From Pseudomonas campi (GTDB lineage Bacteria; Pseudomonadota; Gammaproteobacteria; Pseudomonadales; Pseudomonadaceae), in the NCBI RefSeq assembly GCF_013200955.2, contig NZ_CP053697.2, positions 2,356,001-2,420,000 of the forward strand: DNA of 64,000 bases, in the 5' to 3' direction. Below, piece by piece: positions 18,708 through 31,781 of this stretch (within the stretch, counting starts at the first letter, position 1; every line of letters starts with the position of its first letter). The notes beneath the pieces are model-generated. The model had not been told where the DNA came from. It did not search any database and worked only from the letters and a program-made list of their open reading frames with translations. The position numbers and the translations under genes were made by a program.

Positions 18708-19100
18708 ATGAAGTTCGCCATTGCCCTGTTCGCCCCGGCCCACCTGCCCTCCTCACGCCGCGCCCTGCGCTTTGCCGAGGCGGTGATTGCGGGCGGCCAT
18801 GAGATCGTGCGCCTGTTTTTCTATCAGGACGGCGTGCACAGCGCCTCGGCCAATACGGTCAGCGCCCAGGACGAAGTGGACCTGCCGGCCGAGTGGCGCG
18901 CCTTCGTCGAACAACAACGGCTGGATGCCGTGGTGTGCATTGCCGCCGCCCTGCGCCGTGGCGTGCTCAACGAGGAAGAAGCACAGCGCTACCAGAAGCC
19001 GGCCGCCAACCTCGGCGCACCCTGGGAGCTGTCCGGCTTGGGTCAGCTGCACGAAGCCAACCAGCTGGCTGACCGCCTGATCTGCTTCGGAGGCCACTGA
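18708..19100 (+). CDS. tusD: Sulfurtransferase complex subunit TusD
   Basis: A 130-residue DsrE-fold protein that accepts persulfide sulfur from TusA in the relay that leads to 2-thiouridine at tRNA position 34. The acceptor cysteine is C77 in VVCIAAALRRGV, matching C78 of E. coli TusD. The ATG at 18708 starts the conserved MKFAIALFAP; the frame is open ten codons upstream without support. It is the first gene of tusDCBE and its last base overlaps the tusC start. Confidence 0.95.
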   Translation: MKFAIALFAPAHLPSSRRALRFAEAVIAGGHEIVRLFFYQDGVHSASANTVSAQDEVDLPAEWRAFVEQQRLDAVVCIAAALRRGVLNEEEAQRYQKPAANLGAPWELSGLGQLHEANQLADRLICFGGH

Positions 19101-19459
19101 TGAGCAAATCCCTGTTGATCATCAGTCGCCAGGCACCCTGGGCCGGCCCCAGCGCCCGCGAGGCCCTGGATATTGCGCTGGCCGGTGGCGCCTTCGACCT
19201 GCCGCTGGGCCTGCTATTTCTCGATGACGGCGTATTCCAGCTCCTGGCGCAGCAGCAACCCACAGCTCTGCAACAGAAAGACCTGACCGCCAACCTGCAG
19301 GCCCTGCCGCTGTTCGGCGTCGAATCGCTGTATGCCAGTAGCCGCAGCCTCAGCGAACGCGGCCTCAGCGAACAGCCCCTGGCGTTGCCGGTGGAACAGC
19401 TCGACGACAGCCAACTGACCCTGCTTATCGACCGTTACGACCAGGTGATCACGCTCTGA
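19100..19459 (+). CDS. tusC: Sulfurtransferase complex subunit TusC
   Basis: A 119-residue DsrF-like member of the TusBCD hexamer. SKSLLIISRQAPWAGPSAREALD at the N-terminus and ALPLFGVESLYASSRSLSERGL are family features. It carries no catalytic cysteine and has a structural role in the complex. It shares one base with tusD upstream and tusB downstream, showing tight translational coupling. Confidence 0.94.
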   Translation: MSKSLLIISRQAPWAGPSAREALDIALAGGAFDLPLGLLFLDDGVFQLLAQQQPTALQQKDLTANLQALPLFGVESLYASSRSLSERGLSEQPLALPVEQLDDSQLTLLIDRYDQVITL

Positions 19460-19758
19460 TGGCCACTCTGCACCTGCTTTCCCATTCTCCCTTCAGCGAC
19501 GGCCGTTTCGCCAGCTGCCTGCGCCTGCTCGGCCCGCAGGACGGCCTGCTGCTGAGCGGCGACGCCGTATATGCCCTGCAACCGGGTACCGTTCAGCTGC
19601 AAGCCCTGCAGTTGATGCCGGCGGGCATCGCCCTGTTTGCCCTCGACGAAGACCTGCAAGCGCGCCATCTACAAGTGTCAGACCGCGCCCAAGCAGTCGA
19701 TTACCCCGCCTTTGTCGAGCTGTGCGCCAGCTATGCCAAGGTCAACAGCTGGCTATGA
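19459..19758 (+). CDS. tusB: Sulfurtransferase complex subunit TusB
   Basis: A 99-residue DsrH-like protein, third part of TusBCD. Recognised by MATLHLLSHSPFSD, the segment DGLLLSGDAVYAL and the C-terminal AVDYPAFVELCASYAKVNSW. It overlaps tusC by one base and tusE by four (ATGA). Confidence 0.93.
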   Translation: MATLHLLSHSPFSDGRFASCLRLLGPQDGLLLSGDAVYALQPGTVQLQALQLMPAGIALFALDEDLQARHLQVSDRAQAVDYPAFVELCASYAKVNSWL

Positions 19759-20090
19759 GCAACCTGATAGTCGATGGCCGCAGCATCGCCCTGGACAAGG
19801 ATGGCTATCTAGCCGAGCTGGCCGACTGGTCGCCAGCCACTGCCGAAGCCCTGGCTGCTAGTGAAGACCTGCAGCTGGGTGCCGAACACTGGGAAATCCT
19901 CGAGCTGCTGCGCACCTTCTACAGCGAGTTCCAGCTGTCGCCGGCTACCCGCCCGCTGATCAAATACGTGGCCCTCAAGCTCGGCCCGGAAAAAGGCAAC
20001 AGCCTGCACCTCAACCGCCTGTTCAAGGGCACGCCCGCCAAGCTCGCCGCCAAACTGGCTGGCCTGCCGAAACCGACCAATTGCCTGTGA
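19755..20090 (+). CDS. tusE: Sulfurtransferase TusE (DsrC family)
   Basis: A 111-residue DsrC-like protein that takes sulfur from TusD and hands it to MnmA. The swinging C-terminal arm ends NCL, with the acceptor cysteine C110 in the penultimate position. Core motifs DGYLAELADWSPATAEALA and LRTFYSEFQLSPATRPLIKYV are clear. The start at 19755 overlaps the tusB stop. Its partner gene mnmA lies in the same window at 37097. Confidence 0.96.
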   Translation: MSNLIVDGRSIALDKDGYLAELADWSPATAEALAASEDLQLGAEHWEILELLRTFYSEFQLSPATRPLIKYVALKLGPEKGNSLHLNRLFKGTPAKLAAKLAGLPKPTNCL

Positions 20091-20101
20091 AAGTAGCGCC
20101 C

Positions 20102-21079
20102 ATGATTCTCGTAGCTCCCCCGGAACATCCTTTCGCCCAGTTCGTGCGCATCCTCGGCAAGGGCAAGCGCGGCGCGCGCAACATGAGCCGCGAGGAAGCC
20201 CGTGAAGCCATGGGCCTGCTGCTCGACGACAAGGTCGAGGACACCCAGCTGGGTGCCTTTCTCATGCTGTTGCGACACAAGGAGGAAAGCGCCGAGGAGC
20301 TGGCCGGTTTCACCGAGGCCCTGCGTGAACGCCTGATGACGCCGCCGATCGCCGTCGACCTGGACTGGCCCAGCTATGCCGGCAAGAAGCGTCACCTGCC
20401 CTGGTTCCTCCTGGCGGTCAAAACCCTGGCCGCCAGCGGCGTGCGCATCCACCTGCACGGCGGCGGCGCGCATACCGCCGGACGCCTGTACAGCGAGCAA
20501 CTGCTGGAACAGCTCGCCATCCCGATCTGCCAGTCGTGGGCAGAAGTTGCCGATAATCTGGAGCGCCACAACCTGGCCTTCACCCCGCTGGGCGCCTGGG
20601 CGCCACAGCTGCAACGGATGATCGACCTGCGCAACACCCTCGGCCTGCGCTCGCCGATCCACTCGCTGGCGCGCATCCTCAATCCACTCGGGGCGCGTTG
20701 CGTGATGCAGAGCATCTTCCACCCCGGTTACCAGGCCACACACCGCGAGGCCAGCCAGTTGCTCGGCGACACGGCCATCGTGATCAAGGGCGAAGGTGGC
20801 GAGATTGAGGTCAATCCGGATGGCCTGTGCCACTTGTACGGCACCGCCGGCGGCGAGAACTGGGATGAGGAATGGCCGGCGCTGTCCGCCCAGCGCCACG
20901 TCAAACCGGAACAGCTTGACCCGGCACATCTGCTGGCCTTCTGGAATGGCGAAGTGGAAGACGCCTATGGCCGCCTGGCGGTGCTCAGCACCATCGCCCT
21001 GGGCTTACGCGCCCTGGGTGAGTCACGCGACACCGCCTTTGCCCGCGCCGAGCACCTCTGGCAAAAACGCCACGGCTAG
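20102..21079 (+). CDS. Glycosyl transferase/TrpD2-like protein (YbiB type)
   Basis: A 325-residue protein with the anthranilate phosphoribosyltransferase (TrpD) fold, found in many pseudomonads as a glycosyl transferase family protein. The helical N-terminal domain holds ILGKGKRGARNMSREEAREAM; the alpha/beta domain has the phosphate-binding-like HLHGGGAHTAGRLYSEQLL, RNTLGLRSPIHSLARILNP and IIKGEGGEIEVNPD-type segments. E. coli YbiB (TrpD2) binds nucleic acid rather than making phosphoribosyl anthranilate, so a biosynthetic role is unlikely. A GTG start at 20087 overlapping the tusE stop is an alternative. It is followed by a REP pair. Confidence 0.8.
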   Translation: MILVAPPEHPFAQFVRILGKGKRGARNMSREEAREAMGLLLDDKVEDTQLGAFLMLLRHKEESAEELAGFTEALRERLMTPPIAVDLDWPSYAGKKRHLPWFLLAVKTLAASGVRIHLHGGGAHTAGRLYSEQLLEQLAIPICQSWAEVADNLERHNLAFTPLGAWAPQLQRMIDLRNTLGLRSPIHSLARILNPLGARCVMQSIFHPGYQATHREASQLLGDTAIVIKGEGGEIEVNPDGLCHLYGTAGGENWDEEWPALSAQRHVKPEQLDPAHLLAFWNGEVEDAYGRLAVLSTIALGLRALGESRDTAFARAEHLWQKRHG

Positions 21080-21143
21080 GTCGAGCTCTGCTCGCAAAGT
21101 ATTTTCCCTGTGGCAATTCGCGAGCAGAGCTCGCGCCTACAGG
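21080..21143. repeat. REP pair (BIME-like inverted hairpins)
   Basis: Two short palindromes, CGAGC-TCT-GCTCG and GCGAGC-AGA-GCTCGC, face each other and also pair together as a longer hairpin around AAAGTATTTTCCCTGTGGCAA. The right unit has the Pseudomonas REP layout: GTGG, palindrome, then CGCCTACAGG. It lies between two convergent genes, and the tail supplies the cysG stop codon (CTA at 21137-21139, TAG on the minus strand). Confidence 0.85.
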
Positions 21144-22525
21144 GACTGCGCGCCTTCGAACCAGGCCAGCTTCTCGCGTAGCTGCACCACCTCGCCAACT
21201 ATCACCAGGGTCGGCGCGTGCACCTCATGCTCGGCCACCAGTTGCGGCAGGTTGGCTAGGGTGCCGGTAAACACTCGCTGATTTTGCGTGGTGCCCTGTT
21301 GCACCAGCGCCGCCGGAGTCTCCGCCGCGCGACCATGGCGGATCAGCTCCGCACAGATAGCCGGCAGCCCGACCAGGCCCATGTAGAACACCAGGGTCTG
21401 CCCCGGCGCACTCAGTTCGCTCCAGGGCAGGTCGCTGCTGCCGTCCTTGAGGTGCCCAGTGACGAAACGCACCGACTGCGCATGGTCACGATGGGTCAGC
21501 GGAATCCCCGCGTAGGCCGCACAGCCCGAGGCCGCAGTAATCCCCGGCACCACCTGGAACGGAATGCCGTGGGCCGCCAGCTCCTCGATTTCCTCGCCGC
21601 CGCGGCCGAAGATGAACGGGTCGCCACCTTTGAGGCGCAACACCCGCTTACCCTGCTTGGCCAGGTCGACCAGGCGCTGGTTGATCTGCTCCTGCGGCAC
21701 GGCATGCTCTGAGCGCTGCTTGCCAACATAAATGCGGTCGGCATCGCGGCGACACAGGTCGACGATAGCCGGCGCCACCAGACGGTCATACAGCACCACA
21801 TCGGCCTGCTGCATCAGGCGCAGGGCGCGGAAGGTCAGCAAATCCGGATCGCCAGGACCGGCACCGACCAGGTAAACCTCGCCCAGCGCGCGCGGCGCAA
21901 TGCCGGCGATCTTCGCCTCAAGCTGACGCTCGCCCTCACCCAGCTTGCCGGCGAACACGCTTTCGGCGATCTGCCCCTGGAACACGTCTTCCCAGAACAC
22001 CCGGCGCTGCTGCACATCGGGAAACAGGCCACGCACCTGGGCACGGAATTTCTTCGCCAGCCCGGCCAGCTGGCCATAGGTGGCGGGAATCCAGGTCTCG
22101 ATCTTGGCGCGGATCAGCCGCGCCAGCACTGGCGCATCACCACCACTGGTGATGGCGACAATCAGCGGCGAGCGGTCGACGATGGCCGGGAAGATCACGC
22201 TGCACAGCTTCGGCGCATCCACCACATTGACCGGAATGCCGCGCGCCTGGGCCTGGGCGGAAATCTGCGCATTCAGCGGCTCATTGTCGGTGGCGGCGAT
22301 CACCAGGCACACCCCATCCAGATCATCCGCCTGGTAGCCACGCTGCAAAACCTGGGCGCTCGGGCCGGCCAACTCGCGCAGCTCGTCACGAATCTCCGGA
22401 GCAACCACGCGCAACACCGCTCCCGACTCGATCAGCAGCCGCGCCTTGCGCAGCGCCACCTCGCCACCGCCGACAACCAGTACCAGGCGATCCTGCAGTT
22501 TGTGGAACAGGGGGAGAAAATCCAT
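21137..22525 (-). CDS. cysG: Siroheme synthase CysG
   Basis: A 462-residue fused enzyme. The N-terminal part (about 1-200) is the precorrin-2 dehydrogenase/sirohydrochlorin ferrochelatase with the NAD motif [15 protein letters not shown] and [13 protein letters not shown]. The C-terminal part (about 215-455) is the SAM-dependent uroporphyrinogen III methyltransferase with [20 protein letters not shown] and [16 protein letters not shown]. It makes siroheme for sulfite and nitrite reductases. The last codons run into a REP element that provides the TAG stop. Confidence 0.97.
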   Translation of the reverse strand: MDFLPLFHKLQDRLVLVVGGGEVALRKARLLIESGAVLRVVAPEIRDELRELAGPSAQVLQRGYQADDLDGVCLVIAATDNEPLNAQISAQAQARGIPVNVVDAPKLCSVIFPAIVDRSPLIVAITSGGDAPVLARLIRAKIETWIPATYGQLAGLAKKFRAQVRGLFPDVQQRRVFWEDVFQGQIAESVFAGKLGEGERQLEAKIAGIAPRALGEVYLVGAGPGDPDLLTFRALRLMQQADVVLYDRLVAPAIVDLCRRDADRIYVGKQRSEHAVPQEQINQRLVDLAKQGKRVLRLKGGDPFIFGRGGEEIEELAAHGIPFQVVPGITAASGCAAYAGIPLTHRDHAQSVRFVTGHLKDGSSDLPWSELSAPGQTLVFYMGLVGLPAICAELIRHGRAAETPAALVQQGTTQNQRVFTGTLANLPQLVAEHEVHAPTLVIVGEVVQLREKLAWFEGAQSL

Positions 22526-22544
22526 GGCGCACGCTCTCGATCAG

Positions 22545-22578
22545 GAAAAACAAAACGGGGCGGCTTTAGCCACCCCGT
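22545..22578 (-). terminator. Terminator of serS
   Basis: ACGGGGTGGC / GCCGCCCCGT on the minus strand (one mismatch), followed by TTTTGTTTTTC. It lies 22 bases after the serS stop and before cysG. Confidence 0.85.
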
Positions 22579-22599
22579 ATTCTGCAACTGAAGTCCGGC

Positions 22600-23898
<1,299 letters not shown>

Positions 23899-24273
23899 TC
23901 AGAGCTTGGTTAATGTCAGGCCGGCCCAGGTGGCGAGCAGACCGCCCAACACGCTGGCAGTCGCATAGCCGATGGCCAGCGGTGCCTGGCCGCTTTCCAG
24001 CAGGCGCAGCGTGTCGAGGGAGAAGGATGAAAAAGTGGTCAGGCCGCCAAGGAAGCCGACAATCAGCCCCGCGCGCAGCTCCAGCGGCACCTCGGGGCGC
24101 AGCAGAAACAGGCCGTACAGATAGCCGATCAGCAGGCAGCCGACAATATTGACCGCCAGGGTAGCGCCATAGAAGTGCTGCGGCCAGTTCGCGCTGACCC
24201 AGTTGCTGGTAAAGAAGCGCAGCAGGGTGCCGGCCATGCCGCCCAGGGCGACCGCGATAACCACACCAATCAT
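23899..24273 (-). CDS. crcB: Fluoride ion channel CrcB/FluC
   Basis: A 124-residue inner-membrane protein with four helices that exports fluoride as a dual-topology dimer. Family marks: [10 protein letters not shown] near the N-terminus, [14 protein letters not shown] with the conserved N, and [13 protein letters not shown]. Its ATG overlaps the rarA stop by four bases. No fluoride riboswitch is expected inside this operon and none is seen. Confidence 0.94.
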   Translation of the reverse strand: MIGVVIAVALGGMAGTLLRFFTSNWVSANWPQHFYGATLAVNIVGCLLIGYLYGLFLLRPEVPLELRAGLIVGFLGGLTTFSSFSLDTLRLLESGQAPLAIGYATASVLGGLLATWAGLTLTKL

Positions 24274-25595
24274 GGCTTTCTCCGTTGGCGCGGGCTGGCG
24301 GCATCCAGTGCCGCCAGATGGGCCAGTTTGTCGCGAATCTTCAGTTCCAGGCCACGCGGCACCGGCTGGTAATACGGTTGCGGCTCAAGCTGCTCGGGGA
24401 AATAGTCCTCGCCGGCGGCGTAGGCATCCGGCTCGTCATGGGCGTAGCGGTATTCCTCGCCGTAGCCGAGTTCCTTCATCAGCTTGGTCGGCGCATTACG
24501 CAGGTGCAGCGGCACCTCCAGCGAGCCGTGCTCGGCGGCATCGCGCATAGCCGCCTTGAAGCCCATGTACACCGCATTGCTCTTCGGCGCGCAGGCCAGG
24601 TAGACGATGGCCTGGGCCACGGCCAGCTCGCCCTCGGGGCTGCCCAGGCGTTCCTGCACGTCCCAGGCGTTGAGGCACAGGGTCAGGGCTCGCGGGTCGG
24701 CGTTGCCGATGTCCTCGCTGGCCATGCGCACCACGCGCCGCGCCAGATACAGCGGGTCGCAGCCGCCGTCGAGCATGCGCGCGTACCAGTACAACGCACC
24801 GTCAGGATTAGAGCCGCGCACCGACTTGTGCAGCGCGGAAATCTGGTCGTAGAACGCCTCGCCACCCTTGTCGAAGCGCCGGCGGCTGTCGCCGAGCAGG
24901 TTCTGCAGCAGCTCGGCGGCGATCTCGCTGCCGTCCTCGGCGAGGTCCGCGGCATTCTCCAGCAGGTTGAGCAGGCGCCGACCGTCGCCATCGGCGGCGG
25001 CCAGGAGGATTTGAAAGCTCTCTTCCGGCAGGCTCAGACGCTGCTTGCCCAGACCCTTTTCCTCCTTCAGCGCACGCTGTACCAGCTTGCGCATGGCCGC
25101 CTCGTCCAGGCTTTTCAGAACATAGACACGGGCACGCGAGAGCAGCGCGTTGTTCAGTTCGAAGGACGGGTTCTCGGTGGTGGCACCGATAAAGATCAGC
25201 GTGCCGTCTTCCACATAGGGCAGAAAGGCGTCCTGCTGACTCTTGTTGAAACGGTGCACTTCGTCGACGAAGAGGATGGTGCGGCGGCCGTACTGAGCGG
25301 CCTGTTGCTTGGCCACTTCCACAGACTGGCGGATTTCCTTGACCCCGGAGAGCACCGCGGAAATCGTTTCGAAGTGCGCTTCGGAGACCTGCGCCAGCAG
25401 CCTGGCCAGGGTGGTCTTGCCGACCCCAGGCGGGCCCCAGAAGATCATCGAGTGCAGCGCACCCTGCTCCAGCGCCTCGCGCAGCGGCTTGCCGTGGCCC
25501 AGCACATGCTCCTGACCGACGTACTCGTCCAGGCTGGTCGCGCGCAAACGCGCGGCCAGGGGCTGGGCGACGGGGGCGGAGCGAAACAGGTCCAT
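24270..25595 (-). CDS. rarA: Replication-associated recombination protein A (MgsA-type AAA+ ATPase)
   Basis: A 441-residue clamp-loader-like AAA+ protein acting at stalled replication forks. Walker [15 protein letters not shown], Walker [21 protein letters not shown], sensor 1 [17 protein letters not shown], and the C-terminal tetramerisation region with [25 protein letters not shown] are seen. The distance to lolA upstream is 19 bases, so lolA-rarA-crcB-serS is probably one transcript. Confidence 0.96.
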   Translation of the reverse strand: MDLFRSAPVAQPLAARLRATSLDEYVGQEHVLGHGKPLREALEQGALHSMIFWGPPGVGKTTLARLLAQVSEAHFETISAVLSGVKEIRQSVEVAKQQAAQYGRRTILFVDEVHRFNKSQQDAFLPYVEDGTLIFIGATTENPSFELNNALLSRARVYVLKSLDEAAMRKLVQRALKEEKGLGKQRLSLPEESFQILLAAADGDGRRLLNLLENAADLAEDGSEIAAELLQNLLGDSRRRFDKGGEAFYDQISALHKSVRGSNPDGALYWYARMLDGGCDPLYLARRVVRMASEDIGNADPRALTLCLNAWDVQERLGSPEGELAVAQAIVYLACAPKSNAVYMGFKAAMRDAAEHGSLEVPLHLRNAPTKLMKELGYGEEYRYAHDEPDAYAAGEDYFPEQLEPQPYYQPVPRGLELKIRDKLAHLAALDAASPRQRRKP

Positions 25596-25614
25596 ACCGG
25601 GCGGCAGCGGCCTC

Positions 25615-26241
25615 TTATTCCTGGATGACGTCGGCGCCCTCAGGCACGTCGAAGGTGAACAGCGCGGGGTCGAGCTGCTCGTTCATCTTCACGCTGAGGA
25701 ACAGGATATTGGTGCGCTGGCCGATGCTGTCGATCAGCTGCATGTCGTTGATCACGCCACGGCGGAACGACAGGCGCAGGTTGTCGAACAAGGTGTCCTG
25801 GGCCTTCGGCTTGAGCATGAAGTCGACCACTTCGCCGGCTTCCTTGAAGCTGATCTCGAAGTTCTCGCGGATCTTCGACACATCACCGGACAGCAGCAGC
25901 GCCGGGGTGTGGGTCAAGCGCTGGTCGAGGCTCTGGATAGTCACCTGCATCAGGTCCGGGTCGTACAGCCAGACTTTCTCGCCGTTGGACACCAGCAGTT
26001 GCTCCTGCGGTGCATCGGTGTGCCAGCGGAACAGCCCCGGGCGCTTGAGTGCCAGCTGGCCGGCAGTTTCCTGCAGCTGGGTGCCGGTACCGTCGAGGGT
26101 CAGCTGGGAAAAACGGGCGCTGATGGTCTGCGCCTGGTTGAGCAGCTCGGTCAGGCGTTTGACCGCCGCCTCGTCGTCCGCCTGGGCGGGGATGGCGACA
26201 AAGGCCAGGGCGGACAGCAACAACATGCGCAACAGTCGCAT
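25615..26241 (-). CDS. lolA: Outer-membrane lipoprotein carrier protein LolA
   Basis: A 208-residue periplasmic chaperone carrying lipoproteins from the LolCDE transporter to the outer membrane. A signal peptide ([21 protein letters not shown]) precedes the mature DDEAAVKRL. Core segments: [56 protein letters not shown] and the C-terminal strands. The ATG at 26241 is preferred since AGAGG stands just upstream and it begins a normal signal peptide; an in-frame ATG 21 bases earlier gives a longer n-region. Confidence 0.95.
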   Translation of the reverse strand: MRLLRMLLLSALAFVAIPAQADDEAAVKRLTELLNQAQTISARFSQLTLDGTGTQLQETAGQLALKRPGLFRWHTDAPQEQLLVSNGEKVWLYDPDLMQVTIQSLDQRLTHTPALLLSGDVSKIRENFEISFKEAGEVVDFMLKPKAQDTLFDNLRLSFRRGVINDMQLIDSIGQRTNILFLSVKMNEQLDPALFTFDVPEGADVIQE

Positions 26242-26270
26242 GGAAATCCTCTTCATAGACAAACTGGGAA

Positions 26271-28676
<2,406 letters not shown>

Positions 28677-28881
28677 AACGCTGCTATTCCTGCGCCCGGA
28701 GCGCGACCAACAATCAGTTGAAAACGTAAAGTCGGACCATTGTACGGATTTACAGGTCCGATGCCATGCCAGGCAATGGGCGCGTTTTGCCGCCCTTCCT
28801 GCTTCGGTGTAGCATACCGGCCAGCATCTTACGCACCGCTCAATTTGAGCATGCATTCTCTTTTGTGACAAAGGCTTATGA

Positions 28882-29838
<957 letters not shown>

Positions 29839-29843
29839 GTTGC

Positions 29844-29868
29844 CAGGCGGGCGCCCAACGCCCGCCCT
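29844..29868 (+). other. GC hairpin between trxB and aat
   Basis: GGCGGGCGCCC / CGCCC-type inverted repeat (GGCGGGCG-CCCAA-CGCCCGCC) right after the trxB stop and 8 bases before the aat ATG. It has no T run, so it is more likely an mRNA stabiliser or start-site occluder than a terminator. Confidence 0.6.
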
Positions 29869-29875
29869 CCCCCGC

Positions 29876-30556
29876 ATGCTGACCTGGCTGCAACGCGCCA
29901 CCCTCGACTTCCCGCCCCTGGATAAAGCCCTGCGCGAGCCCAATGGCCTGCTGGCAGCCGGTGGCGATCTTTCGCCTGCACGCCTGGTCGCCGCCTATCG
30001 GCATGGCTGCTTTCCCTGGTACTCGCAAGGTCAACCGCTGCTGTGGTGGTCACCGGATCCACGCACGGTGCTGTTTCCCTATGAATTCCACCTGTCACGC
30101 AGCCTGACCAAGCTGATCCGCCAGCAGCGCTTCACAGTCAGCTTCGATCGTGATTTCGCCTCAGTCATCCAGGCCTGCGCCGAACCACGCGCCTATGCCG
30201 ACGGCACCTGGATCACCGAAAGCATGCAGAGCGCCTACCTACACCTGCATCACCAAGGCATCGCCCACTCGGTCGAAGTCTGGGAAAACGGACAACTGGT
30301 CGGCGGGCTCTACGGCCTGGCCATGGGTCAGCTGTTTTTCGGTGAGTCGATGTTCAGCCGCACGGACAACGCCTCGAAAGTCGGTTTCGCTACCCTGGTC
30401 GGCAAACTGCGTGAGTGGGGCTTCGTTCTGATCGACTGCCAGATGCCCACCCAGCACCTGCACAGCTTTGGCGCCCGGGCGATACCACGCAGCGAGTTCG
30501 CGACTTACCTGCAGCACCATCTCGACCAACCCTGCCAAGCCAACTGGCTCGCCTAG
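29876..30556 (+). CDS. aat: Leucyl/phenylalanyl-tRNA--protein transferase
   Basis: A 226-residue cytoplasmic enzyme attaching Leu or Phe to proteins with N-terminal Lys or Arg, marking them for ClpS/Clp[40 protein letters not shown] is the hallmark N-terminus; [28 protein letters not shown] and FGESMFSR complete it. No Shine-Dalgarno sequence precedes the ATG; instead a strong hairpin sits there. Its partners bpt, clpS and clpA follow within 4.6 kb. Confidence 0.96.
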   Translation: MLTWLQRATLDFPPLDKALREPNGLLAAGGDLSPARLVAAYRHGCFPWYSQGQPLLWWSPDPRTVLFPYEFHLSRSLTKLIRQQRFTVSFDRDFASVIQACAEPRAYADGTWITESMQSAYLHLHHQGIAHSVEVWENGQLVGGLYGLAMGQLFFGESMFSRTDNASKVGFATLVGKLREWGFVLIDCQMPTQHLHSFGARAIPRSEFATYLQHHLDQPCQANWLA

Positions 30557-30610
30557 GCGACTCCCGCAGGCTGGCATACACTTGTTCAAAGGTTTTCCCG
30601 AGGGTTGACC

Positions 30611-31318
30611 ATGACCGAGCTGGCTCGCCTCAAGTTCTACGCCACCCAGCCACATCCTTGCAGCTACCTGCCCGATGAACAGGCCACCACCCTGTTCCTC
30701 GATCCCAGCCAGCCCATGGATGTGCAGGTGTATGCCGAGCTCTCGGAAATGGGCTTTCGGCGTAGCGGTGACCATCTGTATCGTCCGCACTGCCAACGCT
30801 GCACGGCCTGCGTACCGGCACGCATCCCTGCCGACCAGTTCCTGCCCAATCGCCAGCAACGGCGCATCCTCAAACGCAACGCCGACATCCAGGTCAAGGC
30901 CGTACGCCCGGCGTTCAACGAGGAGTACTACGACCTCTACGTGCGCTACATCGAGCTACGCCATGCGGACGGCGACATGTACCCACCCAGCCGTGACCAG
31001 TTCAGCACGTTCCTGGTTCGCGACCTGCCATTCGCGCGCTTCTACGAGTTCCGCCTGGCGGGCAAACTACTGGCCATCGCCGTCACCGACATGCTGCCCA
31101 ACGGCCTTTCGGCGGTTTATACCTTTTACGACCCCGACCAGGAACGGCGCAGCCTGGGCCGTTTCGCCATCCTCTGGCAGATCGGCGAAGCCGCACGCCT
31201 GGGCCTGCAAGCGGTCTACCTCGGCTACTGGATCAAGAACTGCCGCAAGATGAGCTACAAGACCCAGTACCGCCCCATTGAGCTGTTCGTCAATCAACGC
31301 TGGACAGTCCTCACCTGA
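30611..31318 (+). CDS. bpt: Aspartate/glutamate leucyltransferase (Bpt/ATE family)
   Basis: A 235-residue arginyltransferase-like enzyme that adds Leu to N-terminal Asp or Glu, the second bacterial N-degron enzyme. The N-terminal cysteine region (HPCSYLP and [12 protein letters not shown]) and the GNAT-like C-terminal core ([12 protein letters not shown]) are intact. AGGG before the ATG at 30611. Follows aat by 54 bases. Confidence 0.94.
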
Positions 31319-31418
31319 ATACCTTGGCGGCAGAGCGCATTTTCGGGCACAATGCACGCCGCTTTTGCCTGGGGCCAGTTGCGCCGGGCCATTCATTGGA
31401 TACCGAGGGCTTTACTGC

Positions 31419-31637
31419 ATGTCGAAAGAAGACAGCTTCGAAATGGAAGGCACTGTCGTCGACACCCTGCCCAACACCATGTTCCGTGTGGAGTTGGAAA
31501 ACGGGCACGTCGTTACCGCGCATATCTCCGGAAAGATGCGCAAGAACTACATCCGCATTCTCACTGGCGACAAGGTCCGCGTCGAACTGACGCCATATGA
31601 CCTGAGCAAGGGCCGCATCACCTACCGCGCCCGCTAA
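31419..31637 (+). CDS. infA: Translation initiation factor IF-1
   Basis: A 72-residue S1/OB-fold protein that occupies the ribosomal A site during initiation. The sequence is nearly that of E. coli IF-1 in [20 protein letters not shown] and [16 protein letters not shown]. The stop TAA is part of a CTAAG that is repeated 84 bases further on, at the edges of a small inverted-repeat insert. Confidence 0.98.
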
Positions 31638-31722
31638 GAACCTGTTCAAAGCCCGCTACAAGCCAGCCACGCTTCATCGCAACGGCATGAGCTGACTCGC
31701 GAGCCTTTGAACAAGCTCTAAG
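31634..31722. repeat. Small inverted-repeat insert with CTAAG flanks
   Basis: A 79-base segment (31639-31717) begins AACCTGTTCAAAGCC and ends GCCTTTGAACAAGCT; the ends pair imperfectly, sharing TGTTCAAAG exactly. CTAAG stands on both sides (31634-31638 and 31718-31722) like a 5-bp target duplication. It codes for nothing visible. The terminus resembles AGAACCTGTCC of the nested element in the nuo operon. Confidence 0.65.
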
Positions 31723-31735
31723 CCCAGCTGAAATG

Positions 31736-31764
31736 AAAACGCCCGGCACTGCCGGGCGTTTTCG
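31736..31764. terminator. Bidirectional terminator between infA and clpA
   Basis: AAAACGCCCGGCA / TGCCGGGCGTTTT-type hairpin with a short loop and A and T runs on both sides, between two convergent genes. Confidence 0.92.
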
Positions 31765-31781
31765 TTTACCTCTTTTTCAGA

